Source: Betaproteobacteria bacterium
Lineage (GTDB): Bacteria; Pseudomonadota; Gammaproteobacteria; Burkholderiales; Burkholderiaceae_C
Direction of reading: 5' to 3'
Assembly: GCA_009923895.1 (NCBI GenBank)
Contig: RFSP01000068.1
Location: 1-8,790, forward strand
DNA: 8,790 bases
Made by a program: the position numbers and the translations under genes. Every line of letters starts with the position of its first letter. Position 1 is the stretch's first letter. Below are positions 1 to 7,050 of this stretch, one piece after another. The notes beneath the pieces were generated by a model. It was given only the letters and a program-made list of their open reading frames with translations, was not told the DNA's origin and ran no database searches.

Positions 1-832
1 CGCCTTCACCAAGCCAGCGGTGCCATGCTGGCTTGGCTGCAGGCGAGGATGCCGCCGAAGCCGCCGAGGCCGACATCGGGGCCTTGGCCACTGCAGCGGC
101 CGAGGACCCATCTGCGCCACGGCCCTTTTCGTGATTGCCCTCACGGCCCTCTTCTGCTCTCAATGCCTTGCGATCCACCGCCGAAATGAGCGGCAGCTCG
201 TCGACCTGTCGGATGGCCTCATCCACCCGAATCGACAGCGACGGCAAGTCTGCGGCCCCCAGGGCTTTGATGCGATCCAGGTCTTGCAGCACCGCGCGCC
301 GCACACGCTCGAGCCGCGGTTGTGAATAACGGGCCAGGCGTTCATCGGCCTGCCTCAATGCCGCGGCCACCGGATCCATGCTGCCCGTGATGGACGACTG
401 CTGCATGGACACCCGCAGGGCCGCTTCCAAATCTGCCAACAGGTTTTCGTCGCGAGATCGTGCGAGTTGGGCAATGAGTTCTTCGATTTGTGTGCGCTGC
501 AGGGACGTCTCTGCAACACGCGCTTCGAGCAAGGCCACCTTGGCCGCCGCTTCGCGCGAAGTGGCTTCGGCTTGACGGGCCAATGACCGGGCCTCGGTGG
601 CTTGTCCACCCGCATCCTGCTGACGCTTGACCAGCTCCACCTCGGCTTGCTTGACACGCTGCAGCGTGTTCCAGGCGATGGCCCCCGCGCCCACGGCCAC
701 GGCTGTCACACCCACGGCCGCCCAGGCCCCCCAACGGTGCGACCAAGGCGACACCGCGCCCCGCGCCTCGGGAGGCGTCGACGGCGACAAGTTGTCGCTG
801 GAAGACGGTGGGGTGGAAGTGGGCTCAGTCAC
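1..832 (-). CDS. hemX: HemX, membrane-anchored heme-operon protein (C-terminus cut by window edge)
   Basis: The first 277 residues are visible; the frame is still open at the left edge. The start is a GTG, because no in-frame ATG occurs before about residue 140. GTGA overlaps the hemD stop by four bases, and GAGGG lies just upstream. Residues 1-33 are a Ser/Pro-rich, probably cytoplasmic tail. Residues about 34-54 form one transmembrane helix (WGAWAAVGVTAVAVGAGAIAW). Residues about 57-120 are Ala/Glu/Arg/Gln-rich and look like a coiled coil. A helical HemX region follows (ITGSMDPVAAALRQADERLA, LERVRRAVLQDLDRIKALGA). Residues about 229-270 are an Ala/Ser linker, which I recall as usual in Burkholderiales HemX. 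The family is often labelled uroporphyrinogen-III C-methyltransferase, but enzymatic activity for HemX is not established; a scaffold role for heme enzymes at the inner membrane is inference. It is the third gene of hemC-hemD-hemX and is probably translationally coupled to hemD. Confidence 0.88.
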   Translation of the reverse strand, partial: MTEPTSTPPSSSDNLSPSTPPEARGAVSPWSHRWGAWAAVGVTAVAVGAGAIAWNTLQRVKQAEVELVKRQQDAGGQATEARSLARQAEATSREAAAKVALLEARVAETSLQRTQIEELIAQLARSRDENLLADLEAALRVSMQQSSITGSMDPVAAALRQADERLARYSQPRLERVRRAVLQDLDRIKALGAADLPSLSIRVDEAIRQVDELPLISAVDRKALRAEEGREGNHEKGRGADGSSAAAVAKAPMSASAASAASSPAAKPAWHRWLGEG

Positions 833-1611
833 GCAACCCTCGATTCTAGAGCGATGACTGCGGCTTCCAAGGGCCCCAGCCCTGGCTCCACCACTTGCAC
901 ATCGTCAAAGCCTGCCTCACTGGCGGCTTGGGCAATGCGCGGATGCGGGACCAACGCCGTCCCACCCAACCCGCGGTAGGCGGCCCATTCTTGGGCCAGC
1001 GCTCGCAGATGCTGAATCGCTTGGGAGCTGCTGAAGACCCAACAGTGGCGATCTGCATGCGCCAGCGCCTGCGCCAACACCGCGCGCCCCTCCAAATCCA
1101 TGCGCGGTGGCATGCGGCGATAAGCGGCCAAGAACGACACTTGGGCCCCTGCGGAGCGCAAGGTATCGGCCAGCCAATCGCGGCCTTCTTCGCCCCGCAC
1201 AATGAGGGCGCCTTTGCCCTTCCAGTCACGATGGCGCAGCCGCATCCACAAAGACTCTGAGTCCAAGGTGGCGCCTGGCGCGGGCTCGACGATGGCGGCC
1301 TCCGGCACACCGGCGGCACGCAGGGCCCCCGTGGTGCCTGGGCCTGTGCTGCCCGCCAGGGTGCCAGCAGGCCAATGTTGCAAGGCCGCTCGCACGGCAA
1401 AGAACTGCGCCACTGCATTGGCGCTCACAAACATCACCAATTGTTGGTCTGCCAAGGTGCCCCATGCCTCCCGCAGGGGGGCTGCGTCTTCCACGGGAGC
1501 AATGTCTATCAGCGGCAAGGCTTGCGCATCCAGGCCGCGCGCGCGCAAGGCCTGCACCCACACCGCTGCCTGTTCCTTCGGACGCGTGATCAGCACTCGA
1601 CGATGCGCCAT
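829..1611 (-). CDS. hemD: uroporphyrinogen-III synthase
   Basis: The product of 260 aa closes linear hydroxymethylbilane to uroporphyrinogen III with inversion of ring D, in the cytoplasm, acting directly after HemC. HemD families are poorly conserved. The call rests on the N-terminal VLITRP (about residues 6-11), the two-lobe layout with FVSANAV near residue 61, VRGEEGRDWLADTLRSAGAQ in the second lobe, FSSSQAIQHL and VPHPRIAQAASEAGF, and on its place between hemC and hemX. The frame also contains a TTG two codons upstream (1617). I prefer the ATG at 1611 because GGTGAG ends six bases before it, whereas the same motif directly abuts the TTG. The stop overlaps the hemX start (GTGA). It lies 72 bp downstream of hemC on the same transcript. 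No defect is seen. Confidence 0.93.
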   Translation of the reverse strand: MAHRRVLITRPKEQAAVWVQALRARGLDAQALPLIDIAPVEDAAPLREAWGTLADQQLVMFVSANAVAQFFAVRAALQHWPAGTLAGSTGPGTTGALRAAGVPEAAIVEPAPGATLDSESLWMRLRHRDWKGKGALIVRGEEGRDWLADTLRSAGAQVSFLAAYRRMPPRMDLEGRAVLAQALAHADRHCWVFSSSQAIQHLRALAQEWAAYRGLGGTALVPHPRIAQAASEAGFDDVQVVEPGLGPLEAAVIALESRVA

Positions 1612-1664
1612 ATCCAACTCACCCTGTCACAAAGGTCTCGACATTCACACAGGATCACATCAGG

Positions 1665-1679
1665 GCCCAAACCTTGGGC
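1665..1679 (-). other. intercistronic hairpin between hemC and hemD
   Basis: A perfect 6-bp inverted repeat (GCCCAA, 3-nt loop, TTGGGC) begins four bases after the hemC stop. In the minus-strand RNA it would form a compact stem-loop. The next bases are CCTGATG rather than a U run, so it is not a classical intrinsic terminator. A role in mRNA 3'-end protection or in tuning hemD relative to hemC is inference. Confidence 0.4.
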
Positions 1680-1683
1680 ACCG

Positions 1684-2619
1684 TCACACTTTGGCTGCGC
1701 TGAGGTACTGTGCCGCGCCGGCTTCGGACAACACCCGCGCGGCTTGCTCGCCCATCTGCCGTGCAGCGACTTCATCGGAGGGTTGGCCGCGAACCACCGT
1801 CTGGAGCAAGGGCTTATGAAGATCGGTGGCGTGTCCCAGGGCCGCACGCAGGCACAGGGTATGCCCCTCCCACGATGCAAACGCCGCCAAAGGCATGCTG
1901 CAACTGCCGCCGAGAGCGCGAGACACGGCGCGCTCTGCATGGGTGGCCAACCAGGTGGGCGCGTGCACGGTTTGCGCCAACTCAGCGCGCAAGGCGGTGG
2001 CCGACTCACAAACCTCAATGCCCAAGGCTCCCTGCCCGGCCGCAGGAATCATGGCTTCGGTGTCGAACAAACTGCGAATGCGCGCGCCCAGACCCAAGCG
2101 CTTGAGGCCAGCCGCCGCCAGCACGATGGCGTCATAGCCGCCCTCGTCCAACTTGCGCAAGCGTGTATCCAGATTGCCCCGCAAGGGTTCAATCTTCAAA
2201 TCCGGCCGCTGGGCCAGCAACTGCACCACGCGACGCAAGCTGGAAGTCCCCACACAAGCCCCCACAGGCAGATCCTGCAGACGCTCATAGCGGTTGGACA
2301 CAAACGCATCCCGTGGGTCCTCTCGCTCGAGCACGGCGGCCAGGACGAATCCTTGGGGCAGATCCATGGGGACGTCTTTGAGTGAATGCACCGCCAGGTG
2401 CGCCCGCCCATCGGCCAACGCCGTCTCCAGCTCTTTCACGAAGAGACCTTTGCCCCCCACTTTGGACAGCGCCCGGTCCAAGATTTGGTCCCCCTGGGTG
2501 GTCATGCCCAGCAGGCTCACCCGGTGGCCGAAACGTTGCTGCAACAGGTCGCGAACATGCTCGGCCTGCCAAAGCGCCAGCCGACTTTCCCGGGTGGCGA
2601 TGACGACTTGTGTACTCAT
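1684..2619 (-). CDS. hemC: porphobilinogen deaminase (hydroxymethylbilane synthase)
   Basis: The 311-aa enzyme, the usual family length, joins four porphobilinogen units into hydroxymethylbilane in the cytoplasm. Visible motifs in order: VVIATRESRLALWQAEHV (residues 5-22); GGKGLFVKELE (55-65); AVHSLKDVP (76-84), whose D82 matches the catalytic aspartate (E. coli D84); GTSSLRR (124-130); RGNLDTRLRKL (148-158); IPAAGQGALGIE (191-202); and LGGSCSMPLAAFA (236-248), where C240 is the attachment site of the dipyrromethane cofactor. The frame is open upstream to 2787, but homology begins at the ATG at 2619, so the longer form would add 56 unrelated residues. No clear Shine-Dalgarno precedes this ATG; instead a GATAAT hexamer ends six bases before it. 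First gene of hemCDX, divergent from ppc. Confidence 0.97.
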   Translation of the reverse strand: MSTQVVIATRESRLALWQAEHVRDLLQQRFGHRVSLLGMTTQGDQILDRALSKVGGKGLFVKELETALADGRAHLAVHSLKDVPMDLPQGFVLAAVLEREDPRDAFVSNRYERLQDLPVGACVGTSSLRRVVQLLAQRPDLKIEPLRGNLDTRLRKLDEGGYDAIVLAAAGLKRLGLGARIRSLFDTEAMIPAAGQGALGIEVCESATALRAELAQTVHAPTWLATHAERAVSRALGGSCSMPLAAFASWEGHTLCLRAALGHATDLHKPLLQTVVRGQPSDEVAARQMGEQAARVLSEAGAAQYLSAAKV

Positions 2620-2631
2620 GCAGCCATTATC
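2620..2631 (-). promoter_or_regulatory. candidate -10 element of hemC placing transcript start at the ATG
   Basis: On the minus strand GATAAT (2631-2626, five of six matches to TATAAT) is followed by six bases and then the hemC ATG. That is the normal distance from a -10 hexamer to +1, so a transcript would start on the A of ATG. No good -35 is seen 16-19 bp upstream (CTGCAC-like sequence only), so the promoter call is weaker than for argH, which has the same geometry. Confidence 0.4.
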
Positions 2632-2694
2632 GCCACCCTGGCGCCTCGCGTGCAGCCTCGGCTCACTCTTCGGCACGCCAATTGCATGAGCTCG

Positions 2695-2737
2695 GGTGCA
2701 CGCACCGCAGGTAGGCGCACCCTCACCAAAACGGTGC
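2695..2737. repeat. cluster of four GGTGC/GCACC pentamers
   Basis: GGTGC (2695-2699) and GCACC (2702-2706) form an inverted pair around a 2-nt centre. A second GCACC (2717-2721) pairs with GGTGC (2733-2737) across 11 bases. Four copies in 43 bp sit just upstream of the A/T-rich ppc promoter region. This could be an operator or alternative hairpins. Five-base units in GC-rich DNA can recur by chance, so confidence is low. Confidence 0.3.
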
Positions 2738-2774
2738 AAAATATGTAACTTTGTTTCATCTCCATTGACCCGCC

Positions 2775-5597
2775 ATGTCACCGTCACCCATTGCTGGCTC
2801 TCGAAAATCCGCCGGATCAGCGGCTTCTAGCGCGGCTGCCAAGCGTGCGGGCGACCCCAAAGATCGGCCCCTGCTCGATGATATTCGGTTACTTGGCCGC
2901 ATCTTGGGTGACACCCTTCGCGAACAAGAAGGTGCCGAGGCTTTCGAGTTGATCGAGAAAATTCGGTCCTTGTCGGTGGCCTACCGGCACAAGAAGGACG
3001 CGGGGGCGGGGCGCGCACTGGACCGCTTGCTCAAAAACCTCTCCGGCAATCAGACCGTCACCGTCATTCGCGCGTTCAGTTACTTTTCTCATTTAGCCAA
3101 CATTGCCGAAGACCGCCATCACATTCGGCGGCGCATGCACCATGAGCAACTGGGGCACCAGCAAGAGGGTTCGCTCGAGGTGACCTTTGAGCGCTTGCAC
3201 CGGGCGGACTTGCGCAGCAGCGACATCGCCAAAATGCTGCAACACGCATGGGTGTCACCGGTGCTCACGGCCCATCCCACCGAAGTCCAACGCCAAAGCA
3301 TCCTCGACGCCGAACGCGCCATCGCCGATCTCATTGAGCAACGCGAACGTTTGTCCACGCCGCGCGAGTTGCACACCAACGAAGCGCGGCTTCGCGCGCG
3401 CGTGACGCAGTTGTGGCAAACGCGCATGGTGCGCACGTCCAAGTTGACGGTGGCCGATGAAATCGAAAACGCCCTGTCGTACTACCCCATCACGTTCTTG
3501 CATGAGATTCCCCGGGTCTACGAGGAAGTGGAGGCCTTGATGCCGGGCCACGAGGTGGCGTCGTTTCTGCGCATGGGCCATTGGATTGGCGGAGACCGCG
3601 ACGGCAATCCCCACGTCACCGCACAAACGATGCGTCATGCGCTGAGCCGCCAATGCGAGGTGGTGCTGCGCCACTACCTGACCGAAGTGCATCTGTTGGG
3701 CAGCGAGCTGTCGATGTCGCAATCGCTGACCCCGGTGACAGCCGCCCTGCGCGCCTTGGCCGATCGGTCGCCCGACCGCAATGACCATCGCCAAGACGAG
3801 CCTTATCGGCGGGCCCTCATTGGCATGTACTCGCGTCTGGCCGCCACCTTGCATGCGCTGACCGGCACCGAAGCCTTGCGCCATGCGGTGCCTGCGCAAG
3901 ACCCCTACGAAAGCCCACAAGCCTTCGGTGCCGACCTGCAAATCATTGCCGACAGCCTCGCCCATCACCATGCCAAGGCCTTGATCGCTCCACGCTTAAA
4001 GCCGCTGCAACGCGCCGTGCAGGTGTTTGGCTTTCACCTGGCCACCTTGGACATCCGGCAAAGCTCAGACGTTCACGAAAAAGTGGTGGCCGAACTGCTG
4101 CGCACGGCCCGCCTGGAGGCTCACTATGAGCAATTGAACGAGTCGGACAAACAGGCATTGTTGATTCGTCAGCTCAACGATGCGCGGGGCCTGCGTGTGC
4201 GAGACGCCGCCTACAGCGAGTGGGCCTTGAGCGAGTTGGAGATCTTTGAGACGGCTCACAAGCTTCGCCAACGCTTTGGTGTGGAAGCCTTGCGTCACTG
4301 CATCATCTCCCACACCGAGGAGCTCAGCGACTTGCTCGAAGTGCTGCTGCTGCAAAAAGAATGTGGCTTGCTTCATGGCACCTTGAACGACGGCGCTCGG
4401 GCTGAGCTGATTGTGGTGCCACTCTTTGAGACCATTGGCGACCTGCGGCGGGCCGAGCCCATCATGCGTGCGTTCTATGAGGTGCCTGGTGTGCGCGAGC
4501 TTGTGGTGGCCAGCGGCGCTGAGCAAGACATCATGCTGGGCTACAGCGACAGCAACAAAGATGGCGGCGTGTTCACCAGCAACTGGGAGCTGTACCGCGC
4601 CGAAGTGGCTCTGGCCACCTTGTTCGACCAGTTGCAGGCCGACCACGGCATCACCCTGCGCCTGTTCCACGGCCGTGGCGGCACCGTGGGCCGCGGCGGT
4701 GGCCCGAGCTACCAGGCCATACTGGCGCAACCCCCCGGCACGGTTCGGGGCCAAATCAGGCTCACCGAACAAGGCGAAGTCATTGGCTCCAAATACGCCC
4801 ACCCGGAGATTGGCCGGCGCAACCTGGAGACCTTGGTCGCAGCCACCCTCGAAGCCACCCTGCTTCACCCCACACGCAAGGCGCCCAAGGCCTTCTTGGA
4901 GGCCGCCGATGCGCTGAGCGAGGCCAGTTTCAAGGCCTACCGGCACCTGGTCTATGACACGCCAGGCTTCACCGACTTTTTCTTCCAGGCCACGCCCCTG
5001 CGCGAAATTGCCGAGCTGAACATCGGCTCGCGGCCCGCCTCACGCAAGGCGCTCAAGACCATCGAAGACTTGCGCGCCATTCCCTGGAGCTTTTCTTGGG
5101 GCCAAATCCGCCTGGGTCTGCCGGGGTGGTGCGGGTTTGGCTCGGCCGTGGCGTCGTTTCTCGGGCAAGACCGGCCAGAACGCTTGGCCCTGCTGCAACG
5201 CATGCACCAACAGTGGCCCTTTTTTCGCACGCTGCTGTCCAATCTCGACATGGTCATGGCCAAGAGCGACTTGTCCTTGGCGCGGCGTTATGCCGAATTG
5301 GTGGACGACCGGCGCCTGGGGCGTCGCGTCTTTGGATTGATAGAGGCCGAATGGGAGCGCACCCAAGAAGCCCTGTCGCTCATCACCGGGCACAAGCAGC
5401 GCTTGGCGGCCAACCCGGCCTTGGCACAGTCCATTGCCCACCGCTTTCCCTACCTGGACCCGCTCAACCACCTGCAGGTGGAGTTGCTGCGCCGCTACCG
5501 TCAACGCCAGCCGGGAGACCCCGAGGTGGACCGCGTGCAGCGGGGCATCCACCTGTCCATCAACGGACTGGCCGCCGGACTGCGCAACACCGGATGA
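2775..5597 (+). CDS. ppc: phosphoenolpyruvate carboxylase
   Basis: The 940-aa cytoplasmic enzyme adds bicarbonate to phosphoenolpyruvate to give oxaloacetate, refilling the TCA cycle. Residues 1-30 are a Ser/Ala/Lys-rich tail; family homology begins at DRPLLDDIRLLGRILGDTLR. Motifs: VLTAHPTE (163-170) with catalytic H167; WIGGDRDGNP (270-279); MLGYSDSNKDGG (587-598); FHGRGGTVGRGGGP (631-644) with H632, R634 and R640 spaced like E. coli H579, R581 and R587; FFFQATPLREIAELNIGSR (735-753); SFSWGQIRLGLPGW (772-785). By motif alignment the aspartate-inhibition residues look kept: R640, K830 (MAKSDL), R890 (before DPLN) and N938 of the terminal NTG. This suggests normal feedback control. The protein is slightly longer than the E. 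coli form (883 aa), partly through the N-terminal tail. No Shine-Dalgarno site is seen before the ATG. The gene is intact and its stop directly abuts the argH promoter. Confidence 0.98.
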   Translation: MSPSPIAGSRKSAGSAASSAAAKRAGDPKDRPLLDDIRLLGRILGDTLREQEGAEAFELIEKIRSLSVAYRHKKDAGAGRALDRLLKNLSGNQTVTVIRAFSYFSHLANIAEDRHHIRRRMHHEQLGHQQEGSLEVTFERLHRADLRSSDIAKMLQHAWVSPVLTAHPTEVQRQSILDAERAIADLIEQRERLSTPRELHTNEARLRARVTQLWQTRMVRTSKLTVADEIENALSYYPITFLHEIPRVYEEVEALMPGHEVASFLRMGHWIGGDRDGNPHVTAQTMRHALSRQCEVVLRHYLTEVHLLGSELSMSQSLTPVTAALRALADRSPDRNDHRQDEPYRRALIGMYSRLAATLHALTGTEALRHAVPAQDPYESPQAFGADLQIIADSLAHHHAKALIAPRLKPLQRAVQVFGFHLATLDIRQSSDVHEKVVAELLRTARLEAHYEQLNESDKQALLIRQLNDARGLRVRDAAYSEWALSELEIFETAHKLRQRFGVEALRHCIISHTEELSDLLEVLLLQKECGLLHGTLNDGARAELIVVPLFETIGDLRRAEPIMRAFYEVPGVRELVVASGAEQDIMLGYSDSNKDGGVFTSNWELYRAEVALATLFDQLQADHGITLRLFHGRGGTVGRGGGPSYQAILAQPPGTVRGQIRLTEQGEVIGSKYAHPEIGRRNLETLVAATLEATLLHPTRKAPKAFLEAADALSEASFKAYRHLVYDTPGFTDFFFQATPLREIAELNIGSRPASRKALKTIEDLRAIPWSFSWGQIRLGLPGWCGFGSAVASFLGQDRPERLALLQRMHQQWPFFRTLLSNLDMVMAKSDLSLARRYAELVDDRRLGRRVFGLIEAEWERTQEALSLITGHKQRLAANPALAQSIAHRFPYLDPLNHLQVELLRRYRQRQPGDPEVDRVQRGIHLSINGLAAGLRNTG

Positions 5598-5598
5598 G

Positions 5599-5634
5599 GT
5601 GACATGGGGGCGCGTGAGCGGGGATAATGCCGCC
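5599..5634 (+). promoter_or_regulatory. sigma70-like promoter of argH, start site predicted at the argH ATG
   Basis: GTGACA (5599-5604, five of six to TTGACA), an 18-bp spacer and GATAAT (5623-5628, five of six to TATAAT) lie between the ppc stop and argH. Six bases separate the -10 from the ATG at 5635, so +1 is expected on or next to the A. The mRNA would then be leaderless, in keeping with the lack of a well-placed Shine-Dalgarno sequence (only GGGG about 11 bases upstream). argH can thus be transcribed independently of ppc. Confidence 0.62.
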
Positions 5635-7032
5635 ATGTCTGCAAACCCCCTCGACAACAAAGCCCAGGCCTGGTCGGCCCTCTTCAGCGAGCCCATGAGC
5701 GAGCTCGTGCAGCGCTACACGGCCAGTGTGGGATTCGATCAACGCCTGTGGCGTGCCGACATTGAGGGCAGCCTGGCTCACGCGCGCATGCTGGCCGCCC
5801 AGGGCATCATCGGTGCACAGGACTTGGCCGACATTGAGCGCGGCATGGCGCAGATCGTGGGCGAAATTGAGCGAGGCGAGTTCACCTGGAAGCTCGAGCT
5901 CGAAGACGTGCACCTGAACATCGAAGCCCGCCTGACGCAGTTGGTGGGCGATGCGGGCAAGCGTTTGCACACGGGGCGCTCGCGCAACGACCAAGTGGCC
6001 ACCGACGTGCGCTTGTGGTTGCGCAGCGAAATCGATGGTCTGCTGCCGTTGTTGCGGCAAATGCAGTCGGCCCTGGTGGAATTGGCCGCAGAGCACACCG
6101 ACACCGTGATGCCGGGCTTCACGCACTTGCAAGTGGCCCAGCCAGTGAGTTTTGCGCACCACCTGCTCGCCTACGTTGAAATGTTTTCTCGTGACGCCGA
6201 CCGCCTGGCCGATGTGCGCAAACGCGTCAACCGCTTGCCCTTGGGTGCGGCCGCCCTGGCGGGCACCAGCTATGCCTTAGACCGGGAGCGCGTGGCGCGC
6301 GAACTGGCGTTTGACGGTGTGTGCGAGAACAGCCTGGACGCCGTGAGCGACCGTGACTTTGCGTTGGAGTTCGCCGGCTTTGCGTCGATTTGCATGGTGC
6401 ACGTCTCGCGCCTGGCCGAGGAAATCGTGCTGTGGATGAGCCAGAACGTTGGCTTCATCGATTTGGCCGACCGCTATTGCACCGGCTCGTCCATCATGCC
6501 GCAAAAGCGCAACCCCGATGTGGCCGAATTGGCCCGTGGCAAGAGTGGGCGCGTCATCGGCCACCTGATGGGCCTGCTCACCCTCATGAAGGGTCAGCCA
6601 CTGACCTACAACAAAGACAACCAGGAAGACAAAGAGCCGCTCTTTGACACCGTGGACACGGTGCGCGACACCTTGCGCATCATGGCCGAGATGGTGGGAG
6701 GCATGAAGGTCAAGGCCCAGGCCATGGAAGCCGCCGCCTTGCGGGGCTATGCCACGGCCACCGACTTGGCCGACTACCTGGTTAAGAAGGGCCTGCCCTT
6801 CAGAGATGCCCACGAGACCGTGGCCCATGCCGTCAAGGTGGCGATACAGCAAGGTGTGGACCTGTCGCAACTGCCACTGGCCACGCTGCAGGGCTTCAAC
6901 GCCCACATTGGCGCCGATGTGTTCGAGGTGCTGTCTTTGCGTGGCTCTCTCAATGCCCGCAATGTCTTGGGGGGCACGGCGCCAGCGCAGGTTCAAGCAC
7001 GCATTGCTGCGCATCGCAAGCGCTTGCAGTGA
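5635..7032 (+). CDS. argH: argininosuccinate lyase
   Basis: The 465-aa product splits argininosuccinate into arginine and fumarate, the last step of arginine synthesis; the family acts as a cytoplasmic homotetramer. Three conserved regions of the fumarase/aspartase superfamily are present: LHTGRSRNDQVATD (residues 111-124), PGFTHLQVAQPVSF (160-173) with the TH pair T163/H164, and the signature GSSIMPQKRNPD (284-295) on the flexible loop that carries the catalytic serine. Length is normal and no break is seen. The frame is open 67 codons further upstream into ppc, but homology and the promoter position select the ATG at 5635. The stop is TGA followed by C; dinB begins 18 bp later in the same frame. 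The gene is probably read from its own promoter, possibly with ppc read-through. Confidence 0.98.
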   Translation: MSANPLDNKAQAWSALFSEPMSELVQRYTASVGFDQRLWRADIEGSLAHARMLAAQGIIGAQDLADIERGMAQIVGEIERGEFTWKLELEDVHLNIEARLTQLVGDAGKRLHTGRSRNDQVATDVRLWLRSEIDGLLPLLRQMQSALVELAAEHTDTVMPGFTHLQVAQPVSFAHHLLAYVEMFSRDADRLADVRKRVNRLPLGAAALAGTSYALDRERVARELAFDGVCENSLDAVSDRDFALEFAGFASICMVHVSRLAEEIVLWMSQNVGFIDLADRYCTGSSIMPQKRNPDVAELARGKSGRVIGHLMGLLTLMKGQPLTYNKDNQEDKEPLFDTVDTVRDTLRIMAEMVGGMKVKAQAMEAAALRGYATATDLADYLVKKGLPFRDAHETVAHAVKVAIQQGVDLSQLPLATLQGFNAHIGADVFEVLSLRGSLNARNVLGGTAPAQVQARIAAHRKRLQ

Positions 7033-7050
7033 CGCTCAGTTTCTCAGCGC

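Larger units (their letters stand above)
2620..2774. promoter_or_regulatory. divergent hemC/ppc control region
   Basis: This 155-bp gap lies between two divergent start codons and must hold both promoters. The ppc side contains the only markedly A/T-rich stretch nearby (2738-2760), the probable core promoter of ppc, but I cannot assign convincing -35/-10 hexamers; TATGTA (2742-2747) is a weak -10 candidate. No Shine-Dalgarno sequence precedes the ppc ATG. The hemC-proximal side carries the GATAAT described separately. I see no ORF, terminator or tRNA here. Confidence 0.6.

Noticed and set aside
1375..2385. 336-aa plus-strand open frame opposite hemC and hemD
   Set aside because: It is antisense to two clearly homologous genes, has low-complexity Gln/His/Arg composition and no recognisable motif, as expected for a shadow frame in GC-rich DNA.
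2620..2787. Longer hemC starting at 2787
   Set aside because: The extra 56 residues have no homology to porphobilinogen deaminase and would overlap the ppc start region. The ATG at 2619 begins exactly at the family N-terminus.
4065..4946. 293-aa minus-strand open frame inside ppc (also 3255-3971 and 5040-5696)
   Set aside because: Mirror frames of the intact PEP carboxylase and argH starts, with no family motifs or start signals.
5434..5634. N-terminal extension of argH into ppc
   Set aside because: These 67 codons are the ppc coding region in another frame, and ArgH homology starts at 5635.
6277..7014. 245-aa minus-strand open frame inside argH
   Set aside because: Shadow of the argH coding frame; no recognisable domain.
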